Both the position numbers and the translations under genes were made by a program. A stretch of 64,000 bases of DNA from positions 10,867,940-10,931,939 of the forward strand of contig NC_051435.1 of NCBI RefSeq assembly GCF_001649575.2, in the 5' to 3' direction. This DNA is from Kryptolebias marmoratus (taxonomy: Eukaryota > Chordata > Actinopteri > Cyprinodontiformes > Rivulidae). Shown one piece after another: positions 35,001 to 50,000 of the stretch (its first letter is position 1; the number at the start of each line of letters is the position of its first letter). The notes beneath the pieces are model-generated. The model saw only the letters and a list, made by a program, of their open reading frames with translations, did no database searches and was not told the DNA's origin.

Positions 35001-38000
35001 TTATAGGTTGCATATATGGTCCAAATATATACGAGGCTACTTTCTTCCCAAAACTTCTGTCGGACATTGCTTCAGTTCACACACCGTATATAGTAGTTGG
35101 GGGGGATTTTAATTGTATTCACGACCCAAACGTTGACCAGGCTCCTCCTAGATCTACTTCAACTTCGAGAAAAAGTCTCAGATTGCGAGAGTTTTGCCAA
35201 GACTTAGAACTATACGACACCTGGAGAGTCACTAACCCTAGAGAGAGAGATTATACTTTTTTTTCTCAACCCCATCAAACGTTCTCTCGGATTGATTTTT
35301 TTTTATCTTCAAGAATGATATTGGATCGAGTAAGAAACTGTTCAATTAGCACATGTACAATCTCCGATCACTCTCCTGTTATTTTATGCATTAGCCCCCC
35401 TTATGCTGATCCTGCTTCTCGCCATTGGAGGATGAATCCCTCTTTACTGAGTTACCCATCTTTTACCAACTACATTACAGATCAGTGGAATTTCTTTATG
35501 GATACTAATAAGACCCCAGATGTTAACCCCTCATTACTATGGGAGACAGCTAAAGCTTTTATTAGGGGATGTGTCATTTCATATACCACAGCTCAGAAAA
35601 AAGCTGCCATCAAAGACCAATTGCACTTAGAAAGAATAGTACAAGAAACAGAGTTGCAATTTAAAAATACACCCTCTAGAGCACTGTCTAAGAAATTAGA
35701 AGCAGCTCGCTCAGCTTTAAATCAATTACTAACAAAACAAGCAGAAGCAACCATTTTCTTTGCTAAACACAGACTATATCAATCAGGGAACAAACCGGGT
35801 CGGCTACTAGCAAGGCTAACAAAAGGCAGAATGGAAGCAAACACAATTTCATCATTACAGGACAACAACCGGGACAGACATTATAAAACGACAGACATTA
35901 ATAGAGTCGTGAGGGAATTCTATCAAAAACTTTATTCATCTGAATATAGTTCATCCGATGTTAAAGTAACCGAATTTTTAGGTGACGTGACTCTACCTCG
36001 CCTGACAGATGGACAACAAGAAGCCTTAGGTGCTCCAATCTCTCAGATAGAAGTCAGAGAAGCCATTGCCTCCCTTAAGGGTGGAAAAGCTCCTGGACCT
36101 GATGGTTTCTGCCCAGAATTCTATAAGACACTAAGCCACCTGGTGGTAGGACCACTTACTGACATGCTTAGGCACTCGTTTGAGCGTGGAGGTCTGCCAC
36201 CAACTCTTAACCTGGCAAACATCAACCTCATTCTCAAAAAAGATAAACCACCAGACATATGCGGCTCATATAGACCTATTAGCCTTATCGGGGTAGATAG
36301 TAAGCTGCTCTCTAAAATACTTGCTACGAGATTGGAGAAACTGATGACTTTCTTGATAAACCCAGATCAGACTGGGTTCATACAAAATCGTTTCTCCTTC
36401 ACAAATATGAGGAGATTACTTAATGTAATTCAGTACGCAAGCCAAACGAACTGTAGAGCCTTTGCTGTATCTTTAGATGCTGAAAAAGCATTCGACAGGA
36501 TTGAGTGGAAGTACTTGTTCAATGTTTTGGAGAGATTCGGAATAGGGGGTGACTTCCTGAAATGGATCAAGATACTTTACAGTTCCCCATCAGCCTGTGT
36601 CTTGACTAATGGTGTTCAATCTCCACCTTTCACAATACATAGGGGAACTCGACAGGGTTGCCCTTTATCCCCGCTCCTGTTTGCTCTTGCGCTGGAGCCC
36701 CTAGCAGTGGTTATTAGATCACAACAAAATGTACATGGCGTGATAATTGATGGTAAAATACATAAAATAGCGTTGTATGCAGACGATATTCTGTTATTTG
36801 TAACAAAACCTGACATCTCAATACCAGCTATCTTATCCACTATTCATGAGTTTGGTTCCTGTTCAGGTTATAAAATCAATTTTGATAAATCAGAAGCAAT
36901 GCCATTAGGTATTGCCACCGTCCGGGATCTACCCTCTAGCTGTTCCCTGAGATGTTCCCAACATGGCTTCACTTACCTGGGAATTAGGGTGTCCCCTAAC
37001 CTGTCAGAACTATGGAAGCTTAATTTCTCTCCAATAGTTAGTAAAATAAGAAGGGACTTAGAAAGGTGGCATGACCTTCCTTTATCATTTATGGGGCGTA
37101 TAAGCTTAATTAAAATGAACATTTTTCCACGGCTTTTATATCCCCTCCAAATGTTACCTCTCTGGCTATCCAAAAAGGTCACTACAGATATTGAGAGAGC
37201 ATTCTCCAGATTCATTTGGCATGGCAGGAGACCTCGACAGAAAATCAAAGCTTTACAGCTTCCTGTTGACAGAGGTGGCTTGGCTTTGCCAAACATCTAC
37301 TATTACAACTGGGCCTGCCATGCTCGTTATCTGTGGGAGTGGTTACAGGCTCATCTTAATTCGAACTCTTGCCTTGATTCGTGGGCCTCTCAGCCTGCTT
37401 CTTTATGGAGCCTCGCCACCGGAGATAGGAAGAAGCTATCAAGAGACATTAAGCATAATCCAATTATCTACAACACAATTAGAGTGTGGCAGAGAATTTG
37501 GAAACACGCAGGAGGTGGGTCCTGCTCCTCACTCCTGACACCTCTCATAAGAAACCAGGACTTTATCCCAGGCCTTAAGCCCAACATTTTTGACCTGTGG
37601 CATGGCAAAGGGGTGAGAGTAATCGGAGATATGTTTACGGAGAATGTACTTATGACATTTCAACAACTGCAATTAAGATTTGATATTCCTAAAGAACACT
37701 TTTTTGGTTTTCTTCAAATTCGACATCTCATTAGCTCTTTGGGGCTCTCTCCCTCTGGCTTGGTCTCATACAATGAGATTGAGAAGTTCCTTGTTGACAG
37801 GAAAAAACTTAGGCATTTTATTTCCGCTTTTTATGCAGTGCTCTACTCTCTCTCCCTTCAGGGTGCTGGGGACATTGCGCGGAAATGGGAGCGAGACCTT
37901 GACACAGTATACATTGAGGATGACTGGCAAGAAGCCATTAATGTAGTTAATTCAACTTTTATATGTAATACGCTCAGAGAGACACAGTATAAAATACTAC

Positions 38001-41000
38001 ATCGCTTACATATAACACCATTTATACTAAATAAGATGGATCGGCAGCTTTCTCCTTTATGCACCAAATGTGGAAGAGAGGTTGGAACATACTACCATTA
38101 TTTCTGGCAATGCAAATTTATTAAAAGATTCTGGGGTGCAATTTCTAAAGAGTTGAGTGACGTGTTTCATGTAAAGATCAGATGTGACCCAGGTCTGTTT
38201 CTTCTTGGCCTCCCTTCAAAATCAGTCACTCTGACACAATCACACTTCAAGCTTTGCGACAAGTTATTGCTTTTGGGTAGAAGATGCATTTTACTTAAAT
38301 GGATTAAGGATACGCCACCAACCGTCACACAATGGTACAGGGAAATATTTAGGGTCCTTCCTCATGAAAGGATTAGTGCAGTTCTCAGGGGTAATGAAAA
38401 ATATTTCCTTGATATGTGGTCTCCTGTGCTTAGCTATCTACCTAAAGAGTTGACGCAACTTGTGATGAGAGGTCAGAATCTTATGAAGTGGAAGATCTCA
38501 CCAGGTCCTAACTAGAGGACACCTTCCCTTTGTATCACTAGTCATCTTTCTTTTCCTCTCTCTTATCACCCGGCTAGGTATGTTTGTGTTATCAGGCTTT
38601 AGACATGTCTATTGGATACATGATTTAACATAAATGTGACATTGTACGGTGGCTTTTCTTTTTTCTTTTCTTTATTTTTATTTTTATTTATTTATTTTTT
38701 TTTTGTTCTTTTTTGCATACTCATGTAAGGTTATATGCAACACATTGTATGGTGTTCTATTCTCTGTACTTGTGAAAACATAAAACTAATAAAACTGTTT
38801 ATTAAAAAAAAAAGAATTTGTTTGTAAAATCTGCTTGCAGTTTAAGAACTATGGAAAAAAGTAAATAACATTTTAAATGTGGCACTTAAGTGTTTTATCC
38901 ACACGTCTTATGCTTCCTATAGATAAAAAAATAAAAATCTGCGTCACCATTGACCATGTTCTTTGAAATTGCAGAACAATTTTTACTGAAGCTGTTAATA
39001 GAAATGTCAGTCTCAAATCTGCCTCACAAACAGTTATTATACAGAAAAAAATAAAACCTTTACAAAGATTATTTTTCATATTTTCTTAATGCAGACTCAT
39101 TGTTACCTTTCTTATCCCTAAATAGGTATTTAATTCTCATTTATGCAACAGCTAGAATCAATAAAAATCTCCATTACTATCAACATATCTGACTCAGAAC
39201 AACCTTTTACTTTTCAAAGTACAGGGCGTATTGAGTGTCTGGTGCCGACTCTGAGCACAAAGTCAGCTGAGAGCTCTTCTATACAATGAAAGGGGGCGAC
39301 TTTGACCTTTTCCAATTGATCACTTATCGTAAAGGAGATGGAGGTTCTATGAGCAAAAGAGACTGAGACTACATGCATAAATAATTACAAACTCTGTCAA
39401 AAGGTCAAATGACAACAATCTTTGTGCAGCTCAGTTCACTCTGCCAGCAACAATGTCATCTTTCATTAAGAGACCCACATCACCATCCTTTAACCTGCCT
39501 CCACATAACTTATTGTAATTAGCCATATGTAGCAGATTAATTATGGAAAGTGTCTCTGGATGTTGGAACACAGCGGTAAAAGAAGTGTATTTACCCAGGA
39601 TAGCTACCACAATGTCGTCTTTCAGGATCTCAATAGAGCCACGAGACAGGAAGTAGAGAGCCGTGAGAACATCTCCACTGTGAACCAGAGTGTCTCCAGG
39701 AGGTGCGTGAGTGGTTTGGAAGCGCATGGCCAAGGCCCTCAAGCATCCTTTAGTGGCTCCTTGGAAAGCTTTGCAGTTCTGTAGAAGATTTCTGTTGAGG
39801 TGAAGGCAAATATCTGCCTGCAGGCACTCAGGAAATCCTTTTAACACCTGTGATACAAAGAAAATCAGTGACTTGAATGCTTAAAATACAGGGTTTATGT
39901 CCTTTAAGACATGCACTCGGATAATATATATCCCACCCAGGGGATGTTGTGTTCAGCTAAGAATAAAATCAATGTACTTTTAGTAAGGTGAATTATAATT
40001 AGGCTTGACAAAAGAACAGATACCCTGACTGAGATATACAGTAGATTTATTATAACTGTGCAATAGTCACAGGGGAAGACGAATGGCTAATGCAAAAATT
40101 TAGACACATTATGTTTCTTGCTTGACACAGTCTTAAATATAATACCTTGGTCCTAAAGAGCCCCCTCTCATTTTTCAAATTCAGAAAACACAGCAAAACA
40201 TTAAAAAAAAAACAATTTAAAAAGTGTTTTGATTTGTACTTGTGTATTCGAAAATGCTGCATTTTTTATAATGAGTTTTTTCCTCTTTTGACAACACTTT
40301 TTTATCTTTGGTGCCTTTGCTACAACACTGACATCAATGAGATATCTTTTAGCTAATCTGGCAAAATTAACCTTACAAACTAGGATGCTGCACAGCTGCT
40401 ACAGTCACTGTCAGGAAAAACAAAAAAGTGTAAGTTAATTGCATTGGTAATTTTATTGCCAAATTTTTAAAACGCAAGAAGATATTTTATTTATATATAT
40501 TGTTGATTATTTTATTAAATGATTTTGTGATCGGTATATTCTAAAGGAATGGAACATTGGTTGCTTTAAATGCTTTTTGCACCAAAAGAACAAAAAAATA
40601 AAGAGTAAGTGGAAAAATTAATGTTTTAGTCATGCAATTTAAAAAATTCTAAATAAGTTGTAGGTTATTAAATATCATAACTCTAATTTTAAATATTAGA
40701 ACTGGACGAGGATGAGAATATAATTGTATAGAAATCAGCTGACACAAATTGGAGAGCATGAATGCAAAGCAAGCTGGCAGATTTCAAGTTCTTATATTCA
40801 TGGTACACCTACAGTAATTGTATTCTGTTCACATAAAGAATAAGTGTGCAGATTTTAGCCACATTTAGCAGCAAAGTTGCAGGCTAAAACTGTCTAAAGA
40901 GCCCCGAGCCTAATCCCCACCTTTCAAGCGTGTGATAGTAACTACTCTGGTCACTTAAAAAGTAAAAAATGCAAAAGACCCACTCTGGAGCCAGCTGTTA

Positions 41001-44000
41001 ATCCTTTCTGGGCTACTGCAAAAACACAGTTATGTAACAGAGCTGACTGTAAGAAGGATGCCAACTGTGTATAAAAAAGTATTTTCTAAGGCAACAGAAA
41101 CACAAATACTCTAAAGAAAAATGGTTACTAATAGTTAACTGGATTCTTTTCAAGAGGTACCCCTAATGATACAGTGACATAATTAAACTGACATTAAGGA
41201 GTGGCTGGTCATATTGTTCCGGATATACCAAACATAATTGTTGTTTTGTGCACACACTGTTTGGTGGTCTGAAATATGTTTTTTTTTTTATTCTGAAAAA
41301 GAAAATTCGAAAAAGTCACATAAACGAGAAACAGAAGTAATAAAAGACATGTACCTCCTGCTCTTACCAATGAAGAGATGTCAATCCAAATGAAAAGCAA
41401 ACAAGAGAAAGAAAGCTCTTTCAATTCATAATTTTATGTTAGTTCAATGCAATCAGTTATTTTTTTTGGTCATCCATTTCAATTACGCTGACAAGGAGAT
41501 GTGCTGAGTTTACCGTGTTCATATCGATGCCGTTTGTGTAGGTCCACGAGTGCTGGAAGTACTCCTCTAGTCTTTGCCTCAGTGGGTTTGGAATCTGGTG
41601 AAAGCGGATGAACTCCTTGACCCGTAGCATTTGAGCATGATAGCGAGCCGTCCCCGAGTACAACCTCTGGATGATGGCAGAGACATTTCCAAATATACTG
41701 GCATACATGAGAGCTGAAATGCAAACAGTGATCAGAAACGGGGAGTTATATTCCACAAAGTGTTCTAGAAATTTGCTGCTGCAGAAATGTAAACAAACAC
41801 TGCCACGAACAATGTTTTGCCTAGAATTTGATTTAAAAAAAATGTCATTAACAACCTGTAGTGTAACACAGAATAAAAAAGCAATACTGAGTGAAAATGC
41901 ATGCTGTAAACAGAAAATAAAATACTCACAGCCAATTAACATGACACATATGGAAAAAACCTTCTCAGAGTTGGTGTTCGGGGACACATTCCCAAAGCCC
42001 ACACTTGTGAGACTGCTGAAAGTGAAGTAAAGTGCTGTGACATACTTGTCCTTGATCGAGGGACCAGAGCTAGGGTCGCTGTAGTTGTATCTCTTCCCTA
42101 TGGACACAGCCAGATTGTCCAGCCAGCCGATCTTGTGCTGAAGGTAGGGCTTCTCCACGTTGCCAATTGCATACCATATACAGGCCAACCAGTGGGCAAT
42201 GAGGGCAAAGATGCACATGAGCAACATCAGGACTGCAGCTCCATACTCAGAGTAGCGGTCCAGCTTCCTGGCCACACGCACCAATCGCAGGAGCCTCGCT
42301 GTCTTCAACAGGCCAATCAGAGTGGTTGTCTAAACAAAATGTACAGTAAGGAAGTTCATCAGTATTTTAAGAAGACATCTGAATGTCAAAACTAAACATA
42401 TTCATTGTTGAACATTTTTTTTAATGACCATGGAGAAAGATTAAAGTGTATGATAATACGATATAAAGTACTTTTACTGGACCTGAGTACACTCAGGATC
42501 AGTGCATCAACTGTGGAGGAACAGCCAGAAGTCTGTACCATTGCATAAAGAAAAAAACAACCGCAGGAATCTTTAATTGTTACAGCACTATGTATGGATA
42601 GTTGGATATGCTTAAAGTTACATAACTGTCATGGCAGGTTCATGAACAGTGGTAAAAGCTTGGTTACTCTACAGCACAATGAACTAAAACTAGAACAGTT
42701 GCTAAAATCTGAACAATAACCTGCATTTTGTAGTTTGAGCCTAAATAGGAGAGGCCTTAGTGTCAAAATTGTAAATCACTTTTTTTGTTTTTTAAGTTTT
42801 CTAAATGTGGCCATTAGTAGGAATGGGCCGGTTTCCAGTTTATAAGGTATACCAAAAATAAAACGCATTGGTTTTAAAACTGCTAAAATTTCCTGTCATA
42901 CTGTTAAACTGTTTTAAAGACTTGTCAAAAACCAGCAGTGCGAGAATCTGTCAGGTCACTTCCAACGTACAGTAACTTTCCTCCCCCTTCAGTTTGTGTG
43001 AACTGTCAGTCAGCTGCGAATGAGAGCCGGAAATAGAGCAACATAACAAAACTTTTACCTTAAAAAAAAGAAGGAAGGAAAAAAAGGACAAAATCAAACT
43101 CTGTTCAGATTTTTTCCCCCCTCTGTAGCGGGAAACAAGGGCCATTGTAATACCACCCATTATTTTTAAGGTAACACTGTTTTAAAAGAGCAGTCTGCAG
43201 CAAACTATGAGACCTACCATGACTTCCTGTGACACAAACTACAGGCTCAGTATAGAGGTTAAAAACCTGAATAAATTAGCAGCTTGCAGTTTGCCAGGCT
43301 CTGATGTCACTTTAAAAAAAAAGAGAAGAATGCTGGAAAAAACTAATACTCTGAACAATGAGCACTTTCACATTAGTATTATGACTAAAATTACCTGATA
43401 TTCTTTTAATACTATTAATAATCTTGTTAGGCTTTAACTTTTGTGACCATTTGTTTTAAAACAACATTCTGGCTCTCTGGTGTTTTAGCTGACAGTGTTG
43501 ATATTAGAGGGAGTATGGCTGTCCTCAGACTGCCAGAGGAAGACTCATAACCTATTTAGAGTTACTGTAATGCAGAAACATAAAGTAGCTATGAATTAAA
43601 ATTATTACAAATGAAACTATAGTTAGAAATGGTCATACCAATCAGTTTAATAGCAATATGTGACAGAATTTTAGCAGCAGTAGTAACAGTAGTAGTATTT
43701 TTAAAATGAATAAGATCATATAATACACCTTTTATTTTCTTAACACTGTGGTATTTTTGCTTCAAGTCATTGTACCATCAGAATCACACACTGGCCCATG
43801 ACTAGGCCATATTTTTAGTCCTCTTTTAAGTTGCTTAAAAAATATACAATGTGCAGTTTGTTAGCAAAGAAAGAGAACATTGTATCCACAAAATCAAAGA
43901 AGGAGTACACATTTTAAGTTTCAGCCCTTTCCACAATATCCTGCGGGGGGGAAGATATCATCCTATCCTGATGAGTTAGGATATCTTTACAACATTTTGT

Positions 44001-47000
44001 AGAAGCAGTGAGAGTTCTGGTCATTTGAATCCCCAGATAGGACTCTTTGTATATTTCTGGCAGTATTCTGCTTTTGGATGGCACTTTTGTTTTTTACTCT
44101 CATCCTGATAATCAGTGACAGGTTTCTCAAAGTGTATAAATACTCATTCACTCCACTTCCTTCTTACTGTCAAACGCCGATGGCACAGAATGTCCCGCTC
44201 ATGAGGCATGCTTCATAAGAAATAAACAAAATATACAAGTCGGGGTTTTCCAGTCTCACGTTTTGCTTTTTGCCACAATAGTGGCTGTTTTAGGAACATG
44301 TCCACCTGTCAACATGACTTGCCCGCTGTAAAGACTGTACAAAAAATGTGTTCCCTGAAATGTAAGACTTCTTGACTATTTATTGTTCTGACGCAGTTTA
44401 TCTGGCCTAAATATCATCTACTTTTGCTTTCAAGTATCTCAGTCTTTTACGTAAATTTAAAAACCTAAAATGAGTTTGATTAATGATGAATCTATGCATA
44501 AACAAAATTGCAAACTTCAACAGCCAAGTGTCATTTGTGTACCCCGTAACTGTTAAAGCTTACAAAATCTAAAGAAAAAAAGAATTTGATTGAAGTTAAA
44601 CTGAAAAAAAAGAGAAACTGTCCATCTGTAATCATGTTAGATAGCAACATTAGTGTTATAATCTCCATCTTATCTGTTCATTCCTAACAGGAACAAAATT
44701 TATGGGTTCGGCTCAGGACAAAGCTTTTATTTGTTTCTATTACATTCAGATTAAACAAGATTGGAAAATACCTTTTTTATTTATGTTTCTGTCATAATCA
44801 TTCTTTGCTGAATGATCCCACTTTCGCCAAGTGCTTTTTTATTATATAGTTAATATTTTTGCAGGGAGCTGAAATTTATTTCTCACAATCTATTTCACAT
44901 TTTGGCCTAGAAAAAAGGTTGAGCCTTGTGAAAACCATCTACAGCTACGTCACTCACTTTCATTTCATGAATAAGAAGGAAGACAAGCACAACTTTGCAT
45001 GATTATTCTGAAAGTGATAAAGTTAGGATGCTAGTATGAATCTACATATTATCAAAAGATGTTACTTAGTAAAGTTACTATTCATGTTATTTTGTTGTAA
45101 GGAATAAAAGCAGATGTCCATCTTCTTTTTGATTTGTTGTGATCCAGTGAACTGACTCAGCACCAGCAGCAGCAGTGACAGAAAAGATGATTATGGCGTA
45201 TAATCAGGAGCTTTTCTGGTGTAATGGAGTGCCCACAAAGCATGATAAAGCCCTGAAGTGGATCCAGAGCCTTAGGGGAAATATCCTATCAAAAATAAAT
45301 AAATAAAAAATACAAAAAGCCGACAGACATGGCAGCAAGCCTACCAATGGCAATCTCACTTTTGCATGTAAGCTGTGCACACAGCCCTGTTGGTCTGGTC
45401 CTCACATAAATGTATCCTTGATTGCCATTTGGTAAGCCACTAATCCTTGTAAATGTATTCTAAAATGAGGACCATTCAGAAAAAAAAAAATAATAAGAAA
45501 AACTATATATATCCAATTTAAGTACTCTTTTCAGAACTCATGGAAAAAAAAAACGTATCTGTCACACACCAAAAAACAACCAAAAACAGCATAAAAGACA
45601 ACAAACCTCATCTGATCCAGAGCCGAAGATAAGAAGGTCAAAAGGGATTGCTGCCACCATATCGATGAGGAACCAGCCTTTGAAGTAATGGATCGCTATC
45701 TTAGCAGGATTGCTAACCACTTCCTCGTTGTGGTTGACATAAGTGGTCCTGAAGTTTATGAGGATGTCAATGATGAACATGATGTCCACCATTAAATCTA
45801 TCACGTTAAGGGGGCTGCAGGAGTAGCCACATTCACGCCTCCTCTGCTCCTCTTGCTCATTGAGAAGGAAAGCAGCAGAGTAAGGAGTGAGGATTGCCGT
45901 ATAGATGACCAGCAGCAGGATCAGCCAGTCCCAAACAGCTTTGAACGGGCTGTAGTGGAGGATTGTGAACTTGTCGATGCGGGGAGTCTGAAGTTTGTAC
46001 TCTGGAAGCACGTCAGCTCCAAGTGACAAGACCTGGAGAAGCAAAAAGAGAGGGTCAAAACAGATCAAAAAAAGGTTGTTTACACCACTTTGCTTAAATT
46101 GTATGCCAGAAAATTTTATTTTTAATTTTGTGTTAACTTCTTTCACCCATGAGGTGATAAACATAGATTTAGAATTTCTTTTTTTTTTAAATTTCCGCTG
46201 ATCTCTAATTCCTTTTTCTCGTATAAAAACAATCGTTTTGATACTCATCCTTCTGACAGTTTATTTAAAGCAAGTTTTAAATTTGTCAGATAAAGCTAAT
46301 AAGAAGATTTTGACATCTCAGAAACTTCTGACACAGAAGTGACTGCAGTAATAAAAAAAATATGGTTTTAGGCAGCTTTCATATCCATTCCACTGACTTT
46401 TTCTATATTTACAAAATCTTCCTGGAAAAATACTTTACTGTAAAGATGATAAAGAGGGGAAAATATGATGTGTTGCCTTATCATGCAATGTTTATTTTTA
46501 ATGTTGTCAAATGACTAAGCTCTGTCTGGAAGGTTAATTATTTATTGTGCTCAGGAATGCCAAGGCTGTCCCCTGTTGTTGGCCTAATGACCTACGGCGG
46601 GCAGAGGAAGGATTCTCTAAAGACAGAAAGTAGTGCCGGAGTAAGGAACAGGGCAATGGGTCTTTCTATTCTTCTCAGCACTTTCCCTAACTTCAACACA
46701 TGAATTATAGATTCGGCCGTGCCAGCAGTCCGGAAGCAGCTGCAGCGTTCGTATGTCAGCAGAGTCTCCAAACTTCAAATCCAACTCTGCAGGGAGAGGA
46801 GGAGCATTTAACCAAGATGAAGGCTCTTCATTTATGAATGAGAATGCTGCTGTATGTTGAATGAAGTTTGAATACAAGATGTCTGAGCTTCTTTTTGCCT
46901 GGTTGTTGCTGACATCGCACTGAGGTACAAACTGGAAGCTTTTTTTTTCCTACTAGTGTGACCTACAAGCACCTTTTAAGTGGGAATTGTTATCTTTCCA

Positions 47001-50000
47001 GTAAACAACAGTTTTATTTTAGTTTTCTAGTCAATTATCCCACAAAATATCAGCTGTGATAAAGTATTTTCTTTTTATGTTACTTTATCTGTTAGACGAG
47101 AAACAAGAAGGAACTGTTACAGGACTACCAGAAACCTACAGCTTAATTTCTGGCCTTAAAAACTGTTACTACATTAGTTCACATTATCCTGTAACTGAGT
47201 CTCATAGTGGATGCCGAGCTGGTAACCTAAACTTCTCGTTGCCAATCTATTCAATCAGGTGTAATTGCAGCTCATTCATCTCATTCATACGGGTCAGTAG
47301 GTACCCTTTACTCCAACGAACCACAAACTTCCTTTCACTGCCTTGTTTTTGTTGATGGGATTTCTGCAAGGAACAACCTTATTATATGCTGTTGTCACAA
47401 ATATTTGTCTTTTAATATATTTTTCAGGATTTGTGTATTTGTGGATTGTATTTGTGCATTGTAAGCAAGTATTTCTGGAAAGTTTATTGTATACTTCTAA
47501 TGCTGAAGTGAACCGCTCTTTAGTTTGACTTTTCTCATACGTATTTTGTACCATTTCTGAAATTTTCAATGAAATGAACACAAACTGTTCCAAACTATAG
47601 TGTACATACATGTTTCAGAAGTGGAAGAAACAAAGAAATAAAATTTTTCTTTTACCCTAACACAAGAGCCACTGTTTTTATTCAATAGGCACATTTCTCT
47701 TCCCTCAAGATGTAGAACAATTTCTCTTCTTTCTGACATTCAGACTTTCTAACCCAAAACGTTTTGTGCCAGATGCTGAAATGGCAAACAGCAGGAAAAG
47801 TTAAACTACCACTCCAATATAAATCAAGGGAATTTCAATGAAAAAGTACAAAGAAATTTCAGCAACTATTTTGACAAATACATATTAAGCAAATGAATAT
47901 TTCTGATATATCATAAAGCAGCAGTTCAGCTAGAAATGCCTTGTCATTATTGTTGTCATGGAAACAAATCTTTCTTTTTGCTTTATCAGTGCTTGTTTTC
48001 TCTCAAACACTGCCAGCAGAAAGCACTTTCTCCAAATCGCTGCCAGCAGTTTTCCTACTAAAAAAGCAAAGCAAAGGAATTGGATGGTTTCAGCAAATCC
48101 ACCGCAATTTCCCCACAAATTCAATAATCTGCTTTATTTTCTATTTTTCCTGAAAGTTTCACTCTAAGATCAAAAGTCCTTTGTTAGGGTTACCCAAACC
48201 CTGATTTTTCATTTGGTTTATGTAGTAAAAGTAGTTATTTGAGGTTAGAAATAAAAACAGGAAGATGTTTTCAAGATATTGTTATAAAAACAAGCAACTG
48301 CTATTTTAAATCTACAGGAATAAATCTACAAAAATAACAAAATAAACACTGAACCAGTACAAGTAGGACACTGTGGACTCTAAGGAATATTCTACACGTA
48401 GAACATATATATACTTGCCTATATGTAATACTGCAGTGTTAACAAAAAATAAAATAGTACAATAAGAGAAGTGTTAGGTTGGTACTTTTCACTTAAGTGT
48501 GTCCAGTTTTCTGTCAATGGAGTCTGTCTTTGATTGCCCTTCTAAAGCTAAAGCTGCCTGTAAAATTGTTCGCATTTTTGTCTGAAATAAGAGGAGAGTG
48601 GAAATTCACTCAATAATCTTTACAATCTTTTGTTGTGCGAACAGGCTCTAACGGTTTGACTCCATGTCTCAGTCAGAGTCAAAAAGGACTAAAGCAAGAA
48701 AATACAGCCAATCTTAAAAATGTGTTCATGAGCCACTGGATAGGCAGTCAAACCTTCAGATCTTTAGTACAGCCAATTATTCTGTATTTTATTGAAGCCA
48801 AAACACTAACAAGTTCATTGTTATTAACTTACATGTTTCTGTTGCCGGACAATAAAACAAGAAGAAAGTGGTGACTTAAATCATGCGTATTAATCGTTAT
48901 GGTCAATTCAAGATCCATTTATGACAACAGAATTGCTTTGGTATGTAGCATTAACTGCAGTTGCTCCTGCAATATTCAGTATCAGAAAAACGGTGGTTTT
49001 GAGCACTGAACCAAAAAGATATGTAGTAGATTCCAAAACATGCATTTTTTTTAACTAGTACACTTATAATGTAGATGGGCACTATTAGATAACACAAGTT
49101 ACAGAGGTAGCATAAATTATTACAAAGTGCAAAAAAAGAACAAAACAATTCTTAGCACATTTGTTGTGTTTCTGTGTATCACACCATCTAACAACCCTCC
49201 TCGGAGGAATCACAGCCAGTAGCTCTATTTTGAATCTCTGGTGCATTGCTAATTCGGGGAGAGTATAAGGCAGGGTATTTTCTGTAGCTAGAACTAACAG
49301 ATGTCCCAGAACTCCCTATAAGTGAACAAAAAAAAAAGGCAATTTTTTTTCGGATTGCTCACAATCAGGCAAAAATGTCCTGAAAGCTTATAAGACACAA
49401 ATATACTCATAGTTAGTCACAAGAAGAACACACTCATGCTAACTTTGCCCACATTTCACAGCAGCGTTTATCACAAGTTCATCATTTCTTTATGGAAGTG
49501 GGTGGCATGGCTTTAAATGATTAATATTTTCCTAAACGCTTCACATGCTTCACACTGTTAAAGTGTAAAAAAAAAAAATTAATACATAACAGTTTTTGTC
49601 CAGAATAAAAGAACTGCTTATTCAAACAACAACAAAGCTCACACTGAACATCTTTGTGATCCCTTCAGTAAAATGTACGTGCCAAATTTGAAGTGAACTG
49701 GATGAATAGACAGATATAAACATACAGAGATTTAGGGATTTACTGGTGAGATCAGCACAGTGTTGAGGACAACTTTCCCTTAAACCATCACATTATTAGA
49801 CATCAAAGCTCAGGTGATGTAAAGGATACTGAGAAAGTTAACACTTTCCTGTTATGCAGCCAAAAAACAAATGATTATTTTTTTTGACTCACCTGTGTAA
49901 CCTTTTCTGTGACATTGTGAGTTCGGTCTTTGACCTTTGGTGCTATGATGGGTTTGTCCGATATTGGAGGAGAATGGGCTTTCTTCTCAGTCATCTCTGA

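Larger units (their letters stand above)
33087..38812 (+). mobile_element. Full-length L1-clade (Tx1/Swimmer-like) LINE in a kcnh7 intron
   Basis: About 5.7 kb from GGGGGTCACGTGATGCAG to a short poly-A tail, with a 14-bp target-site duplication. It has a 135-bp 5' UTR, ORF1, a 611-bp G-rich spacer, ORF2, and a T-rich 3' UTR with AATAAA at 38788-38793. Both ORFs are uninterrupted. It is antisense to kcnh7, in the intron between exons 39595-39847 and 31777-31982. Intact frames and an exact duplication imply a young, possibly mobile copy. Clade naming is from protein motifs only. Confidence 0.95.
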
